In this document: piece by piece, positions 51,262 through 64,000 of the stretch | How positions within the stretch are numbered: the first letter of the stretch is position 1 | How the letters are laid out: each line of letters starts with the position of its first letter | NCBI RefSeq assembly: GCF_949628215.1 | Contig: NC_134277.1 | Coordinates: forward strand, 123,739,963 to 123,803,962 | Reading direction: 5' to 3' | Length of the DNA stretch: 64,000 nucleotides | DNA from: Phalacrocorax aristotelis | Taxonomy: Eukaryota; Chordata; Aves; Suliformes; Phalacrocoracidae | Translations under genes and position numbers: made by a program | Notes under the pieces: generated by a model | Databases searched by the model: none | The model's input: only the letters and a program-made list of their open reading frames with translations | Told to the model about the DNA's origin: nothing

Positions 51262-51632
51262 TTACTTCTCTCTGTAATAGGTCAAGTATGCTTTTAAAGA
51301 TTCAGGTAATGGTAGACTCATAATTTTCTCTCTCAAGAGATTTCGAGGAGGCTCTTCTGGCTTCAGGGCCTCACTGTGATCTTTATCCTCCTCCTCTTTG
51401 TTATCATCTTCCATTCTTTCATCTTCTTCACTATCTAGAGGCTGAGGAATGAGCTGATTACCAACAAACACGTAGGTGTTAATCCTGCGTCTACGACATC
51501 TCCTGCGTTTTCGTTTCGGAGGAGCCTTCTGAGCAATACCCTTGGCTTTCATCTCCTCATTTATGAAGTTTCTGAGGGTGCGTCTGATATATATTCGAGC
51601 TAGGTCCTGGAGATTCCTAACAGCACATGGAG
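51262..51632 (-). CDS. PCMTD1: PCMTD1 last coding exon (C-terminal SOCS-box-like region)
   Basis: The exon starts after a CGTTTTAG acceptor at 51633-51634 in phase 1 and runs to a TAA at 51262-51264, giving about 123 residues. It opens with PCAVRNLQDLARIYIRRTL, which matches vertebrate PCMTD1 and resembles an Elongin B/C-binding BC box. Next come a strongly basic stretch (PPKRKRRRCRRRR), the PCMTD1-specific INTYVFVGNQLIPQPL, an acidic stretch (EEDERMEDDNKEEEDKD), and a C-terminus with LPLPESLKAYL, a Cullin-5-box-like LPxP motif. PCMTD proteins are described as binding Elongin B/C and Cullin-5 and so may act as substrate receptors for isoaspartate-damaged proteins. The INTYVF block separates PCMTD1 from its paralogue PCMTD2, although the final YYREK is more PCMTD2-like. 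The 96-residue open frame beginning at Met (51552) is only part of this exon, not a separate gene. Confidence 0.95.
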
Positions 51633-53210
51633 CTAAAACGAAAGAAAATTAAGTTATAATAAGTGAGCTTTCCCGCTAGCAAAAAAATTAGGTGCGAGGC
51701 TGACGTTCAAGAACAGTTGGAATTTTAATACATGATTCAACATGCAAGTGAAACAAGGGAAGGTAGAGCCACCCTCACAAACCTTGTGGCACAGTCCAAG
51801 AAAATAAGAGGTCTTTTGAGAGATGTGCAAGAGAAGTTGAAAGGATGAACAGATTATTTTAATAAATGTAAGAAAGTATACAACAAATACTGTCACCTCT
51901 TAACACCTGGGAAGTCTTGGGACCTACTGCTGGCACTGTTTTAAGATCCTGCTGCTAGGAAACAGTTTCTACCCCTATGCCACATTTGTTTAGGCAAGTG
52001 CCTTTTTTCTGCCTCCTTATTCTACTCACTATGCTTTCCCCTAGTTCCTACTGAACCTAACTGATAAGGGAGGATCATGTCAGCTTCACAGCTGACCTAC
52101 CAGGTAAGTCACCCGTATCTTCGCAGTAGAAAAGGAATCAAAATTACTGAAGTCCCAAAGAAAAAGAAGCAAGTAACAAAAAGGCAAAAGTCACATATTT
52201 TCCAATGACAGACAGGTAGGGGATGACTAAGTGTTGCTGGGCTGTTGGATGCCTGCCCTAGATGAGCTACAGTTGGCTAATTCCAAGAAAAACAAAACCA
52301 AAAAACAAGCACAACCAAGCACAACTGCAGCCTGTTCAACTTTCTTGCTTGTCATTTTTCCTCCTGTACGAAGTAGCATAAAATTCATGGGGACTACAGC
52401 ACAGAAAAAGTTAGTGAAGAAATAATTTTGATAATTACACTTCCAATATTGCATTCAGCTTAAAAAATACTCAATGTATTTCAAACAAAATCTATTGTTT
52501 TATACACTGACTTCAGTTGCATGCTAGTTACTCATATTTGAGACAGAAAGGACCTTTATGACTGGCAATACTGATTTCAGCTAATATCAACAGAAATTTA
52601 TAAAAAAAAAACCCACACCAAAAACCCCCCACCCAAGCCCCACTTGTTTAATATGAAACAAACTTGAAATTCAAGAACAAAACCCTATCTAACCATCCAA
52701 AGCACATTTGTAAGATCTGGGCTAAACAAATTGCAGATTGTATGCCAATCATAGTAAATGCAAGCACAAGGTACATTAAGCTGAAGTAATGGACTAGCAG
52801 GTATTCATGCCGTAAACATAGCTGTGTAAGAGAGACTTCTTAAAATCAGAAGGAAAAAAAAATTCCTTCAGAAGAGAGTGGAACAAAGTTTTGAAACACT
52901 GCATCCTGAAAAAGTGTAAAAGCAGCTTTTTTATCCTGTAAGATAATATAAAACAACCATTTTCAGTACTAGTTATGACTGATTATATTCTATTTCATTT
53001 TGAAGACAACAGCATCTAAAAGGTTTAAAGACGAAGTAAGCTCCTCATGCACACATCCCAGATCATAAGCTGTAACTGGGAACTACCAACAATTCATACT
53101 ACATAAAGGAAGTCAAGGCCTAAAGCTCTTGCACTTCTGTTCAGAAATCCCAGACACACACACAGCATAAAGAAAATGAGATTTCAGAAAGCTTCCGACT
53201 TGCTGTATTA

Positions 53211-53260
53211 ACCAAAAAAAATAAAAAAGAAAAAAAGAAAAAAGAGAAAGAAAAAAAATG
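53211..53260 (+). repeat. A-rich low-complexity tract
   Basis: About 50 bases of A with scattered G and single T, inside the PCMTD1 intron. Confidence 0.8.
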
Positions 53261-54589
53261 CTTGATAGGTAGGAAGGATAGTTAACGAAGTCCTACAGTG
53301 AGACGCTCAGAAAGCTTTCCTATGCAGGTAATATAAAATCTGTTTAAATACAGAACTACTCAGAAGGACACCAAGAAATATAACTCTTCTCAAACTTGCT
53401 TAATATTTAAAAATTACATTTGAGGGTAACCAAACTCAAAAATACAGTAAAATTTAACTGAACCTAAGAAGTCTCATCTTTTCTCCTTCATTACAATTAA
53501 ATAAAAAAGAAAATTGCACTTCAGTAAAAAAATCTATTATTGTGACTGAACAGCGATGTACTGGGCTCATGATCAGACAGACTTTTTACAATATACAGTA
53601 TACTGTGGGTCAACGTAGGTTTACTTCCCACGCTAAGTGAAGCATGAAGCTATACAGCCATGTTAATAACCTGCTCAAATGTAAAACTTTGAGATGCAAA
53701 ATAATTACTTTACCAATGCTAGTGGTGCTTGACTGTTATCAGGCAGCTTGCAGTACACCCAAAGACAGAGTTCATCCTTGCTTGCAACTTGCCACACAGG
53801 TATAACCACTCTGGTATTGAACAAGCCATCTTAAATAATTTACATATTACATAAGAATCTGGATGTGATTTACTGCCAGTCTGCCTTAGCTTCTCTCCTG
53901 AAAGGATTAATCAAACTATTCACATTAAGGATATTTGTTTTTTAAGAGGATAATAATGCAGTTTTTTGATGGTTTATGTCGACTTCTTCAAGTCTAGCAG
54001 CACTAAACTGTGTCCTAACCGACAACTAAGTTGGTAAAATATTCCTTTTAGCAACACCTCTAGTCTTCCATGAGAAAAAGATTCTACTTCAAGAATGACT
54101 GGCTGATAAGACATTTTACTAAGCCCTATGTAAATATGGGGGTTGTACCTGTAGTCTGTGTGTAACATTACCTGTGTGTCGGAAGTCATTCAAGGGTTGC
54201 CCAAAGTATGGCTCAGACTCCATATTTACTTAGTAGTGATATCTGCAATTTCTGGTTGAAGTTTACAGAAGGATAATGTTTACTAGACTACTCTGAACTT
54301 TTAAGATAATTCATAGGTGTGTGGATTTGAAACAAATAGACGTTACTGTAAAAAAGGAATTAGCTAGAAATTTTATTTCTTGAGCTTCAGATCATTACTT
54401 TTTTTTTTTTAAGCTTCATGATAAAACTAGACCAGCCTGAGCAGGGGGAAAAAGCATACCTTACTGATTTCATTTTATGGTGCAACTTCAAGGCCCTAAT
54501 GTGTCGTTTTTCTTTCAAATAGTGCCAACTTAGTAGCACATCTGCATGTAATTTTCCTCTTCTCACTGAAGAGTCATTTTGAAATTATT

Positions 54590-54859
54590 ACAGGCAAGAG
54601 GGCATGGGGTAATGGTTTTAAACTAGAAGTGGGTAGATTCAGATTAGATATAAGAAATTTTTTAAAATGAGGGTGGTAAAACACTGGCACAGGTTTCCCA
54701 GGGACGTGGTAGATGCCCCATCCCTGGAAACATTCAAGTTCAGGTTGGACTGGGCTCTAAGCAACCTGATCTAGTTGAAGATGTCCCTGCTCACTGCAGG
54801 GGGAGTTGGACTAGATGACCTCTAAAGGTCCCTTCCAGCCCAGACTACTCTATGATTCC
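54590..54859 (+). mobile_element. CR1 LINE 3' fragment in a PCMTD1 intron
   Basis: A heavily 5'-truncated CR1 of about 270 bp, antisense to PCMTD1. Recognisable blocks are ACTGGCACAGGTTTCCCAGG, ATCCCTGGAAACATTCAAG, GGAGTTGGACTAGATGACCT and CTAAAGGTCCCTTCCAGCCC, ending in a single CTATGATTC octamer remnant. Its 3' sequence differs from the other two CR1 copies here, which implies a different CR1 subfamily. Confidence 0.92.
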
Positions 54860-56592
54860 AAGTTAATTTCACGAAATTGCTTCTAGAATCCCAAAAAGCG
54901 AGTGTTAAAGGAACGAAAATGGATTGTTTCTGCAAAAGAACTTATTACATAGAGGAAAGGATCATCTATACTTTGAAGGAAAAAAAAAAGCAAAGATAAC
55001 TATGGTAAGGAACTATCCTCGGCAAACTCACACACACTCTCAAAATTAGTAGCCAGATCAGAAGTTATAGGCAATGCAATGACAGGACATCCTGGACTCC
55101 TGAAGGGTTTATACCTGTTTCATAGTTAAGAAATGTGCATGGAGGTGTTCAAGAAACTTAGCTAATGTTGTATTAGGCCAAGATGTTCTTTGTATATGTA
55201 AGCTAGTAAGTACAGGACACTTAATCATCTCTGATTAGAAGAACAGACATTCAGTGTTCTTGGAGAAGGACTGAAACTGATAAAAGGGAAAACTCCCGCC
55301 TCAGTCAGGTGATAAAGTACAAAGTCAGTATCATTTAACCAAGGACATCCCAGGGCAATTAGACCTAAAATGAGAACAACTGATCAGGATGTTTTATGTA
55401 TGTTGCCAACTTGGTAAGAACTAAGTGTCCTTTGGGTGGACTATCCTCATTATAATACTAAAAATCATGCCTATAGGTCAGAAAGCCCTCTACTCAAATA
55501 AGCCCCATACTCTCTGAGCATGAATACTACATTTAAAAGAAGCTGTACCTTTAAGATAAAGTGAGAAAGAAACTAACCAATGACTAGCTGGGGGGCATGA
55601 ATATTATGTGTCACTAACACATTTAACTGTACAAATACCTACTGCGATTTTGACCTGGTGTGCTTGGTTTGTGGGAAACCACTGAGCACCCAGGCTTGCG
55701 CAACTCTGAAATAAATAAGCAATGTCTCTCATGTGTGTGATTATTGACTCATTGAACACCAGGCAACAAATTTGCTTTTTGGACAACAGAGGCAAGAAAC
55801 ATATTAAGAGGATGCCAGGGGGATTAATTCCTTTTTGTTAACAGGAAAAAAAAACAAACCAGGAGAGAAAAGCTGTTATCTTATGGACTCTTTGTTGGCT
55901 TTAAATCCCCACATCTTGCTGAAGCTCTACTCCTAGCACTGACTACTTCAACAGAAAATTTCAACTCTACACTTTTCTCCACAACTTTCTTCCCCTTCCC
56001 CTTATCATGGTATCTCAGCACCTTGGCAACGGATTACTTTCAGAGACTTTCTAAACGCCTTTACTAAGCTAATTCAAAACATTGCAGCTAGAAACACAAC
56101 CCCAATGACTACTAAACAATAGCTAGGCGTGACCATGTCAGTTGCAGGCAGACACAAGCACACTCAGCTATTAATATCCTACAGTACCACAGCTGCAGTT
56201 TAGGCCTGTTCCTTCCATTTCAGGGGGAAGATAATAAATATTTTCTCTAGGAGACCATCAGAAAGTTAGCACTCCTGACAGATCTAATATTAGCTTGCTA
56301 TTTTATCTATACCTTGCTAGAAAGAGAGAAGCTGAACCTAAAAGGAAAAGATGTCTGGAAAAAGAAGCTGGAAACACTGTATCATTTTAATTCAGAATAT
56401 TAATTGTTTAGCAACACAGAACATGAGCCAGGAGCACAAAAACACATCAGTGAGCTACTGCTTTGCTGAACTCTACATTCCTGTTCTATCATATTATGTC
56501 TGCAAAGCATGGCCTCCCCACTTCCAGACTACCACCACCAGGCACTGTAACAACCCATCAAGCCAAAGGGAGCGAGCACAAGTGACACTTAC

Positions 56593-56716
56593 GCAGTCCC
56601 ACAGTATCATGTTTGCCATTGTCATTTCTGTTTGGTTGCACTAGTGGAGCAAATGAAACAGCAAGGATGTTTTTACTTTCCCATGTGTTCTGTCCCGTTC
56701 TCAAAATTTGTGTTAG
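56593..56716 (-). CDS. PCMTD1: PCMTD1 internal coding exon (after the methyltransferase core)
   Basis: This 124-nt exon is too short and too oriented within splice sites to appear as an ORF of its own. On minus it follows TTTTTATGCAG, begins in phase 0 with LTQILRTGQNTWESKNILAV, continues SFAPLVQPNRNDNGK and HDTVGL, and ends with one base of a proline codon before a GTAAGT donor. That base joins the CT of the last exon in frame. The sequence closely matches vertebrate PCMTD1, with the expected bird-level substitutions in the loop after LVQP. It encodes the last strands of the methyltransferase fold and the linker to the SOCS-box-like tail. Confidence 0.95.
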
Positions 56717-58518
<1,802 letters not shown>

Positions 58519-61500
58519 TTAGTATTTTTAATAAAAGCCAGTCCAGATAAAGACAGAAAAATAATTTTCATAACTTTGCTTATGTAGTGAAAAAACATTA
58601 GCATCTATAGTTTAAAAGTCTGTATTATGGCAATACTACTTCAAAAATAATCTGGTTTTTTTCTGCTGCATCAGGGACCAAAGAAAAATACATAAGCAAT
58701 TATAATTACGTATTACGCAAAACCGAGAAGGCCTCAAAGCATCAGACCTTCTAACTACAAGCAAATAGATTTGTCTAAAGAAACCTTACAAGCCATACAG
58801 TGGAAGTGCCTTTAAATAAGCATACTTATCAATGTGTGATATCCAGGCTGTTGAATAAATATTAGAGCAGTTAATTTCCTAATACCCCCCATCCAAGTTT
58901 TTTAAAATTAGGCTTTTAAAAGACTCGTTTTCCACTACCTCCCAATTTTCCACCTTGAGCTCAATCCACTTTTCCCAAAAAATAAATTTAATGGAAGAGT
59001 CTGTCAATTTTTTGACCACACATAAAGCAAGGGAAAAAAAATTCATTATCTCAGAAGCATCTGTTCTAATTCTCATCAGCAGATTAAAATTATACAACTG
59101 CTTTTAAGTGGATCTACATTTATAACAGAAGTTGCAGGGACTGTATGTAGTCCATGACTGCATGAAATGCCGAAGGAAAGACATACAGACTAGAGCTTTA
59201 TTGCCAAAGCTGCATAGATTCTCCATTACATTGATATTTTCTGACATTTTTCAAATCTCTGCAGCACCTTAGTGCTTCAGCTGTTGACGCCATAATAAAT
59301 GTAGATTACCTTTTTTGTAAAAAAATTCCTTCAGCAAGTAACTTTATGTTTTCTCCAAACACTTTCAAGTTAAGAAGAGAGGTTACACAGTTGATTATAG
59401 AGAGGATGTATGGTTTCCTTTGAAAAAAGTATTAAGTAAAACCTAACATCTTGTTGGTGCATGAAATAGTTCATAAAATTCATCTGGCAGTATTAAAATC
59501 CAATGCATCTCAAACTTCATCCAGAAGGAATTCTTTTTTTCTAAAAACTTCTTCAAATACATCCAGCCTTTTTATAAACTTCACAGCTGACTGTCATTGG
59601 AAAAGAATTCTTTTTTTCACTTGGCTAGCAGTAGCAAATCCCAGTACAACACCTGACAACATTCAAACCAATATTCCTTCAGTTACAGCGAAGCTTGGCA
59701 ACTTTCAGTGCTTAGGGATGCTGCCTATAAGGGTTGGCTGACTTTCCTATCTACAGCACTGCCATTAACAAATCAGAATTCTATTAAACTTAAGTTTTTG
59801 CTTGAAGTATACTTTTTTCCCCCAAGATGGGATGCTTGATCTTGAAAATAATGCAATGCTCCCTTCTTTGATCACAAGCAGACCCGAGAATCCTTTAACA
59901 ACTACTGCACAGCTCATGTGCTATACGTGGCCAACAATCCATAATGATGTTTCCTCACCCAAATCCAGAGGAAAAACTGAAAGCCACAAACAACACTGGT
60001 AGACTAAAAAGAAAAAAGGGAAAGGGAGGGGGAGTTGGGAATGACTGCCTTGTTGCACACAACTCGGCAGCTAGCCCAGCCTGAACCGTGGTTGAAATAA
60101 CTTCAGATTAACACAGAAAGATCTAGAAATATATTAGGCAAGGTTAAATACTGGGAAGGATATGAAACCCAAGGCGCTGATCACACCACTGAAGAAGTGA
60201 TCTCATTTCATAAGAACTTGGGCTATCATGTATTTTTCTACATTCAGTGAAGGTCAATCAGGCAGTTCATGCTATAGTTTTTATTTCAGGTTGCCTACAG
60301 TTTAAGTCAAGCATCACCATATTGATTTAATTTGAAAGTCTGAATGGAAGTACCTTTGTGGGCTTCAGAAGTACAAGAGGAAGGGGGGTGGGAGCAGGGA
60401 GAAAGAGAGAGATTATGGTACTTTTCTAAAATGCAGTTTCAAATCTTGAGGCAGTCCCTGGTTAGTTTTAGAAAAACGAAGACAGCCTGCCTGCCTACTC
60501 TGGCAACCTTCATGATTTCTGACCTTCTCAGAATGCTCCTCTGAAAGCTGGCAAGCTTATTACCAGATACTCCTGAACTGTTTCCTTTACTAGAAACCAC
60601 CCTAAAGCTCATGAAGCCACTGGTCACACCCTCTTAAAACAGAGGAACACCACACTCTCCAGGGAAGCAAAAATACAAGACAAAACAGAAGCCCACAAAA
60701 CAAAAACATACAGAACACTCCCCAGACACAAAATACTATATACGTGAGCTGTGAATGAAAATCCACAGAGGTCTTACAAATAAAATAAAGCTGAAGAGAA
60801 TTTCTCATTTAGCTCCACAGTTTGCAACCACAAGGGCACGAAGTGCAAAGGAAGACACAGAGCAACTTCCTATCACACCTTTAAGAATGAGATGGGTTAA
60901 GCACTAGAGATCAACTCTGTCTACAAACACTTCCAATTGGCTGGACTGTGCGCTACGTTATTAGCACAGTTTTGTGGAGACACAAGGCTTATGACCAAAA
61001 CAGCTAGTTATCTGTTAGTCCATTTACTTCAAAAAATACCTTCCTCCCCCACATAGCTTCAGCTAGTTTCAACCCAATTCATCAACAGCAGGAGTTTCCT
61101 GAAAGGCTAATTTCCCACAGCAAACCTACACACCGTAGAGACCAGGGTACGTGTAATTCCTGAAGACATCTCTTTAGTCCATGTCAGATGAAAAACAAGG
61201 GGGTCGATTTAGCACACCTGGCTGTGCAACGGTAACACCCAGCTGGCCGGCACTGGTATGCTAGCTGCCCACTCAAGCATAGGCAGTTCAAGAATTGCCA
61301 CTTGTAGTTTTGTGTTACTCAGAAAGTTTAATAAAAGCGAGTAGAAGAAACAGGAGGAAAAAGTTATAAACTGCCTCTGGTCATGGCAACATGCAAGTTC
61401 AAAAGCCAGCCCTCTTCATTTGTGCTTCCCACAGAACCAACTGCTTCATGTGTTATGGTATGAGCTGTGACAAAATACCAGAAATAAAGGCATACAGAGT

Positions 61501-63207
61501 TCATGCAGTAGAATATTACAGACGCTTCAAACTTAGTTAAATTCTACAACAGTGAACCTTGCTCCTCCACACTCCCATGTGAAGTGAACCTCACCAGTGA
61601 TGCAACAAGACTCTCTTCCCACTCCCTGAATCTTCAGCTGATTCCATTTTGGCAAAAAGATACACGCGCCTCTGAATCAGAAAGAGCTGATAAATGCATG
61701 TATTTATCATGCATTAAAGATTAAAGTATGACTTTGAGAATTTCTTCTATTAACTTTCCCAAATAATTTTAATAATAAGCAAAGTTAAGTTCAGTTTTAC
61801 TGAAGTATCAAAGACTCAATCATTTGATCAGGAGATTATCTAAAGCTTAAATACAAAGGTTCTGCAAATACAAGGGAGCAAACAATTTTAGAAACACCTA
61901 CCAACATCATCACAAGCTTGTTAGTCTTATAGTATGAAAGTAGTATCAACCACACTGTTTTACAATGGAACTTGATCTAATCAAACCCAAATTATTTTTC
62001 TCCCAGTTGTCACTATATCCAAAAGTTGAATTTATTCCTATTGCCTTCAGGATATCAAAACATATGAGATATTCAATTTCCTTCTGTGTTACACTGAGCT
62101 ATCTTTTATTAGATTAATGACACTGCTGAAAATAAATGGTTTATTGCTTTAACATGCAGTATTAACAATCACATAAGCTATCAAGATGAGTTAATATTTC
62201 ACTTAAATATTTTTTAATTACTGACATGAAATGGAACTAAGAATGCCAAGTGTTCTTTACCGTTTGTTCACCTCTACCAAATGGCCAGGGTAGCCCTGCA
62301 GGGCATTATATAAGCAACATGGAAAAACCCCTCTTATTTCATACATCAGATGTCAAAAAAGGGGAAAAAATAAAGCGCTGTAACAATCTGGAGACGTTTT
62401 AATCACATCAGGTTCTTCAGTTATATCTCATATCTTGATTATGAGAGAACCAACAGCCAAAAGAACAGAAATTAGGAGTTCCCATTATAGATAACATAAC
62501 AATGGAATATTTCTGTTTAAACAAGCACTTGCCATAGGATAAATTTAAGCGCACACAGATAATTCTTAGCAATGGCCCAAGATAATCAAGCAGTTTCAAG
62601 GACGTAAAACAGGTGTTGATCTGATTCTGCCCTTCCATCTTTTGCATTTTTTGTCATCCATCTCTCAAGGATGGCCGCTTCAAGGCCACCCTCAACACAT
62701 CCACAGTACTTTTCTTCCAGCCGAATGTAAAAAACTTCCTGCAGAATTTGAAGTGCACTTCTGTCTTTGCTGCAGCAACTTAAGAAAATAATCAAGCAAT
62801 AGACTGTAACTGCCCATGCTCTTTTAAGGAAGATTCCCCATATACCAAGACAAAGTTGTAATAAAATTAACATCCATTTAAAAAAAAATTTATAGCAAAG
62901 AACTAAGATTAGAGTTTGTTGCTTTTGTATCCATATCCACCAATCTAGTATTTGTGTGATAACAAGATATTATCTAAAAAAAAGAGAACATAGTAGAATA
63001 ACCTACTCTAATAGCAAACACGATTCATCAGTCGGTCCTACCATAACACCCACGCACAGAACCTACCCTTTAATTACTTCATACTCTGAAGATGTACAGG
63101 ATGCTTCTTGGGCTAAGCTTGTCTAACTATTCAGCCTTCATGAATGCAGGATGTTATCTTGATGTCTCTTGAAGATGAAACTTGGGGCAAGTAGACATGA
63201 ATTGTCT

Positions 63208-63226
63208 TTTTTTTTTTTTTTTTTTA
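63208..63226 (+). repeat. Poly(T) homopolymer run
   Basis: About 19 consecutive T, directly followed by a short A run, so it can form a small hairpin. Confidence 0.85.
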
Positions 63227-63732
63227 AAAAGTGTTATACATACTTGATTCTTCAAAAAGGGACAAGTTTAGTAAGACTGGGGAGAAAAATCAAGTAATTT
63301 GAAGGGAAAACAACTTTCAGCTTCCACAGGCTTGTGTTTAAAGGAAACAGTAAAACATGTTACAAGATGCTTTGAAAGTAAAGCAGTGCTGAGGAACCAT
63401 TTAAACTGGTTTGCCTTTTGCCAAGACAAAAATTAATTAGTTCTTAAAACAAGCAACACTCCAGCTAAATTTTACACCTCTCGAGTACTACATTCATACC
63501 AGGACTTCATTTAACAGTACACTTCTGCCTACCCCTGTATTTACTAACCACACTTACATCTCAGCTTGCTGCTCACCACCCTTATAGAAAGAAAACCCAT
63601 TTCAGAATGAATTTAGTATACTGTTTTCCCATCCACACTCATTTCCTTTAGTCAGTCAACTCAAACCCTCCAAAAAGTCTGAAATCTCATTCAGTACCAT
63701 GAAGCTGCTTCAAGTAATTCCCCTCTAATTGG

Positions 63733-63768
63733 AAATTTATTTAAATTTATTTAAATTTATTTAAATTT
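63733..63768 (+). repeat. Tandem 10-bp AAATTTATTT repeat
   Basis: Nearly four head-to-tail copies of a 10-bp unit whose TTTAAATTTA-type register is nearly self-complementary, inside the PCMTD1 intron. Confidence 0.9.
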
Positions 63769-64000
63769 AGGGCACAAAGGACTACTCTTGAACTTTAATG
63801 ATGTCTAAGAAAAGGTTGGCAAGTTGTTAACACTTGCCATTTGAACTACAGTGACACTACATTGGAACAAAAGAATTGCAAGACAAATTTCATTAATAAC
63901 TTTTCATGGGAAATAAAATGGGTTTTAATACATATTCCAAAGCAGAGTAGTAAATCCAGTATAACTCATGAAATTAGCTTTATATAAAACTTCCCTTAAA

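Larger units (their letters stand above)
51633..56592 (-). other. PCMTD1: PCMTD1 intron before the last coding exon
   Basis: Bounded by a GTAAGT donor (minus, ending at 56592) and an AG acceptor (51633-51634). It holds an A-rich low-complexity patch near 53211-53260 and a CR1 fragment at 54590-54859, and I see no other recognisable element. Confidence 0.85.

Noticed and set aside
51262..51552. A separate small gene of 96 residues
   Set aside because: It is the C-terminal part of the PCMTD1 last exon; coding sequence continues upstream of its Met to the acceptor at 51633.

Overview
The window looks like a piece of a bird nuclear genome. It is AT-rich with very sparse coding sequence, carries three 5'-truncated CR1 non-LTR retrotransposons (two with the ATTCTRTG-type octamer tail), and carries four solo LTRs of the ERV kinds common in birds. 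I find no bacterial-style gene organisation, no CRISPR array and no operon. Nearly all ORFs of 60-230 codons are chance frames in non-coding DNA or frames inside repeats.

The only recognisable host gene is on the minus strand at the right end: the last three coding exons of PCMTD1 (protein-L-isoaspartate O-methyltransferase domain-containing protein 1) at 58300-58471, 56593-56716 and 51262-51632. All three have intact reading frames, consensus GT/AG splice sites and mutually compatible phases (exon entry phases 2, 0 and 1). Together they encode about 221 residues: the C-terminal half of the methyltransferase fold and the split SOCS-box-like tail. A long, repeat-poor 3' UTR probably follows, down to about 48.95 kb. 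The exons for roughly the first 137 residues were not found and probably lie beyond 64 kb.

Layout: 1-1240 unrecognised; 1241-2397 solo LTR (minus) directly abutting a CR1 at 2398-3823 (plus); 3824-12834 unrecognised, with minor simple repeats and one MIR-like scrap; 12835-13454 solo LTR (plus) with an internal ATT-rich microsatellite; 17378-18181 solo LTR (plus) of the same family as the first; 23081-23950 an unclassified dispersed repeat whose second copy at 44865-46490 is split by a CR1 (about 44980-45787); 28292-28788 a CpG-rich solo LTR (minus) with a perfect 5-bp target duplication; 31587-31940 a long polypurine tract; 32393-32481 a strand containing only A and C; then the PCMTD1 3' UTR and exons, with one CR1 fragment in an intron.

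The most informative signals are evolutionary: a CR1 insertion that can be dated relative to an older repeat and has an 11-bp duplicated target, two same-family LTRs that differ in internal tandem-repeat content, and a CpG-dense young-looking LTR inside AT-rich DNA. I did not find convincing evidence of an undescribed functional system.
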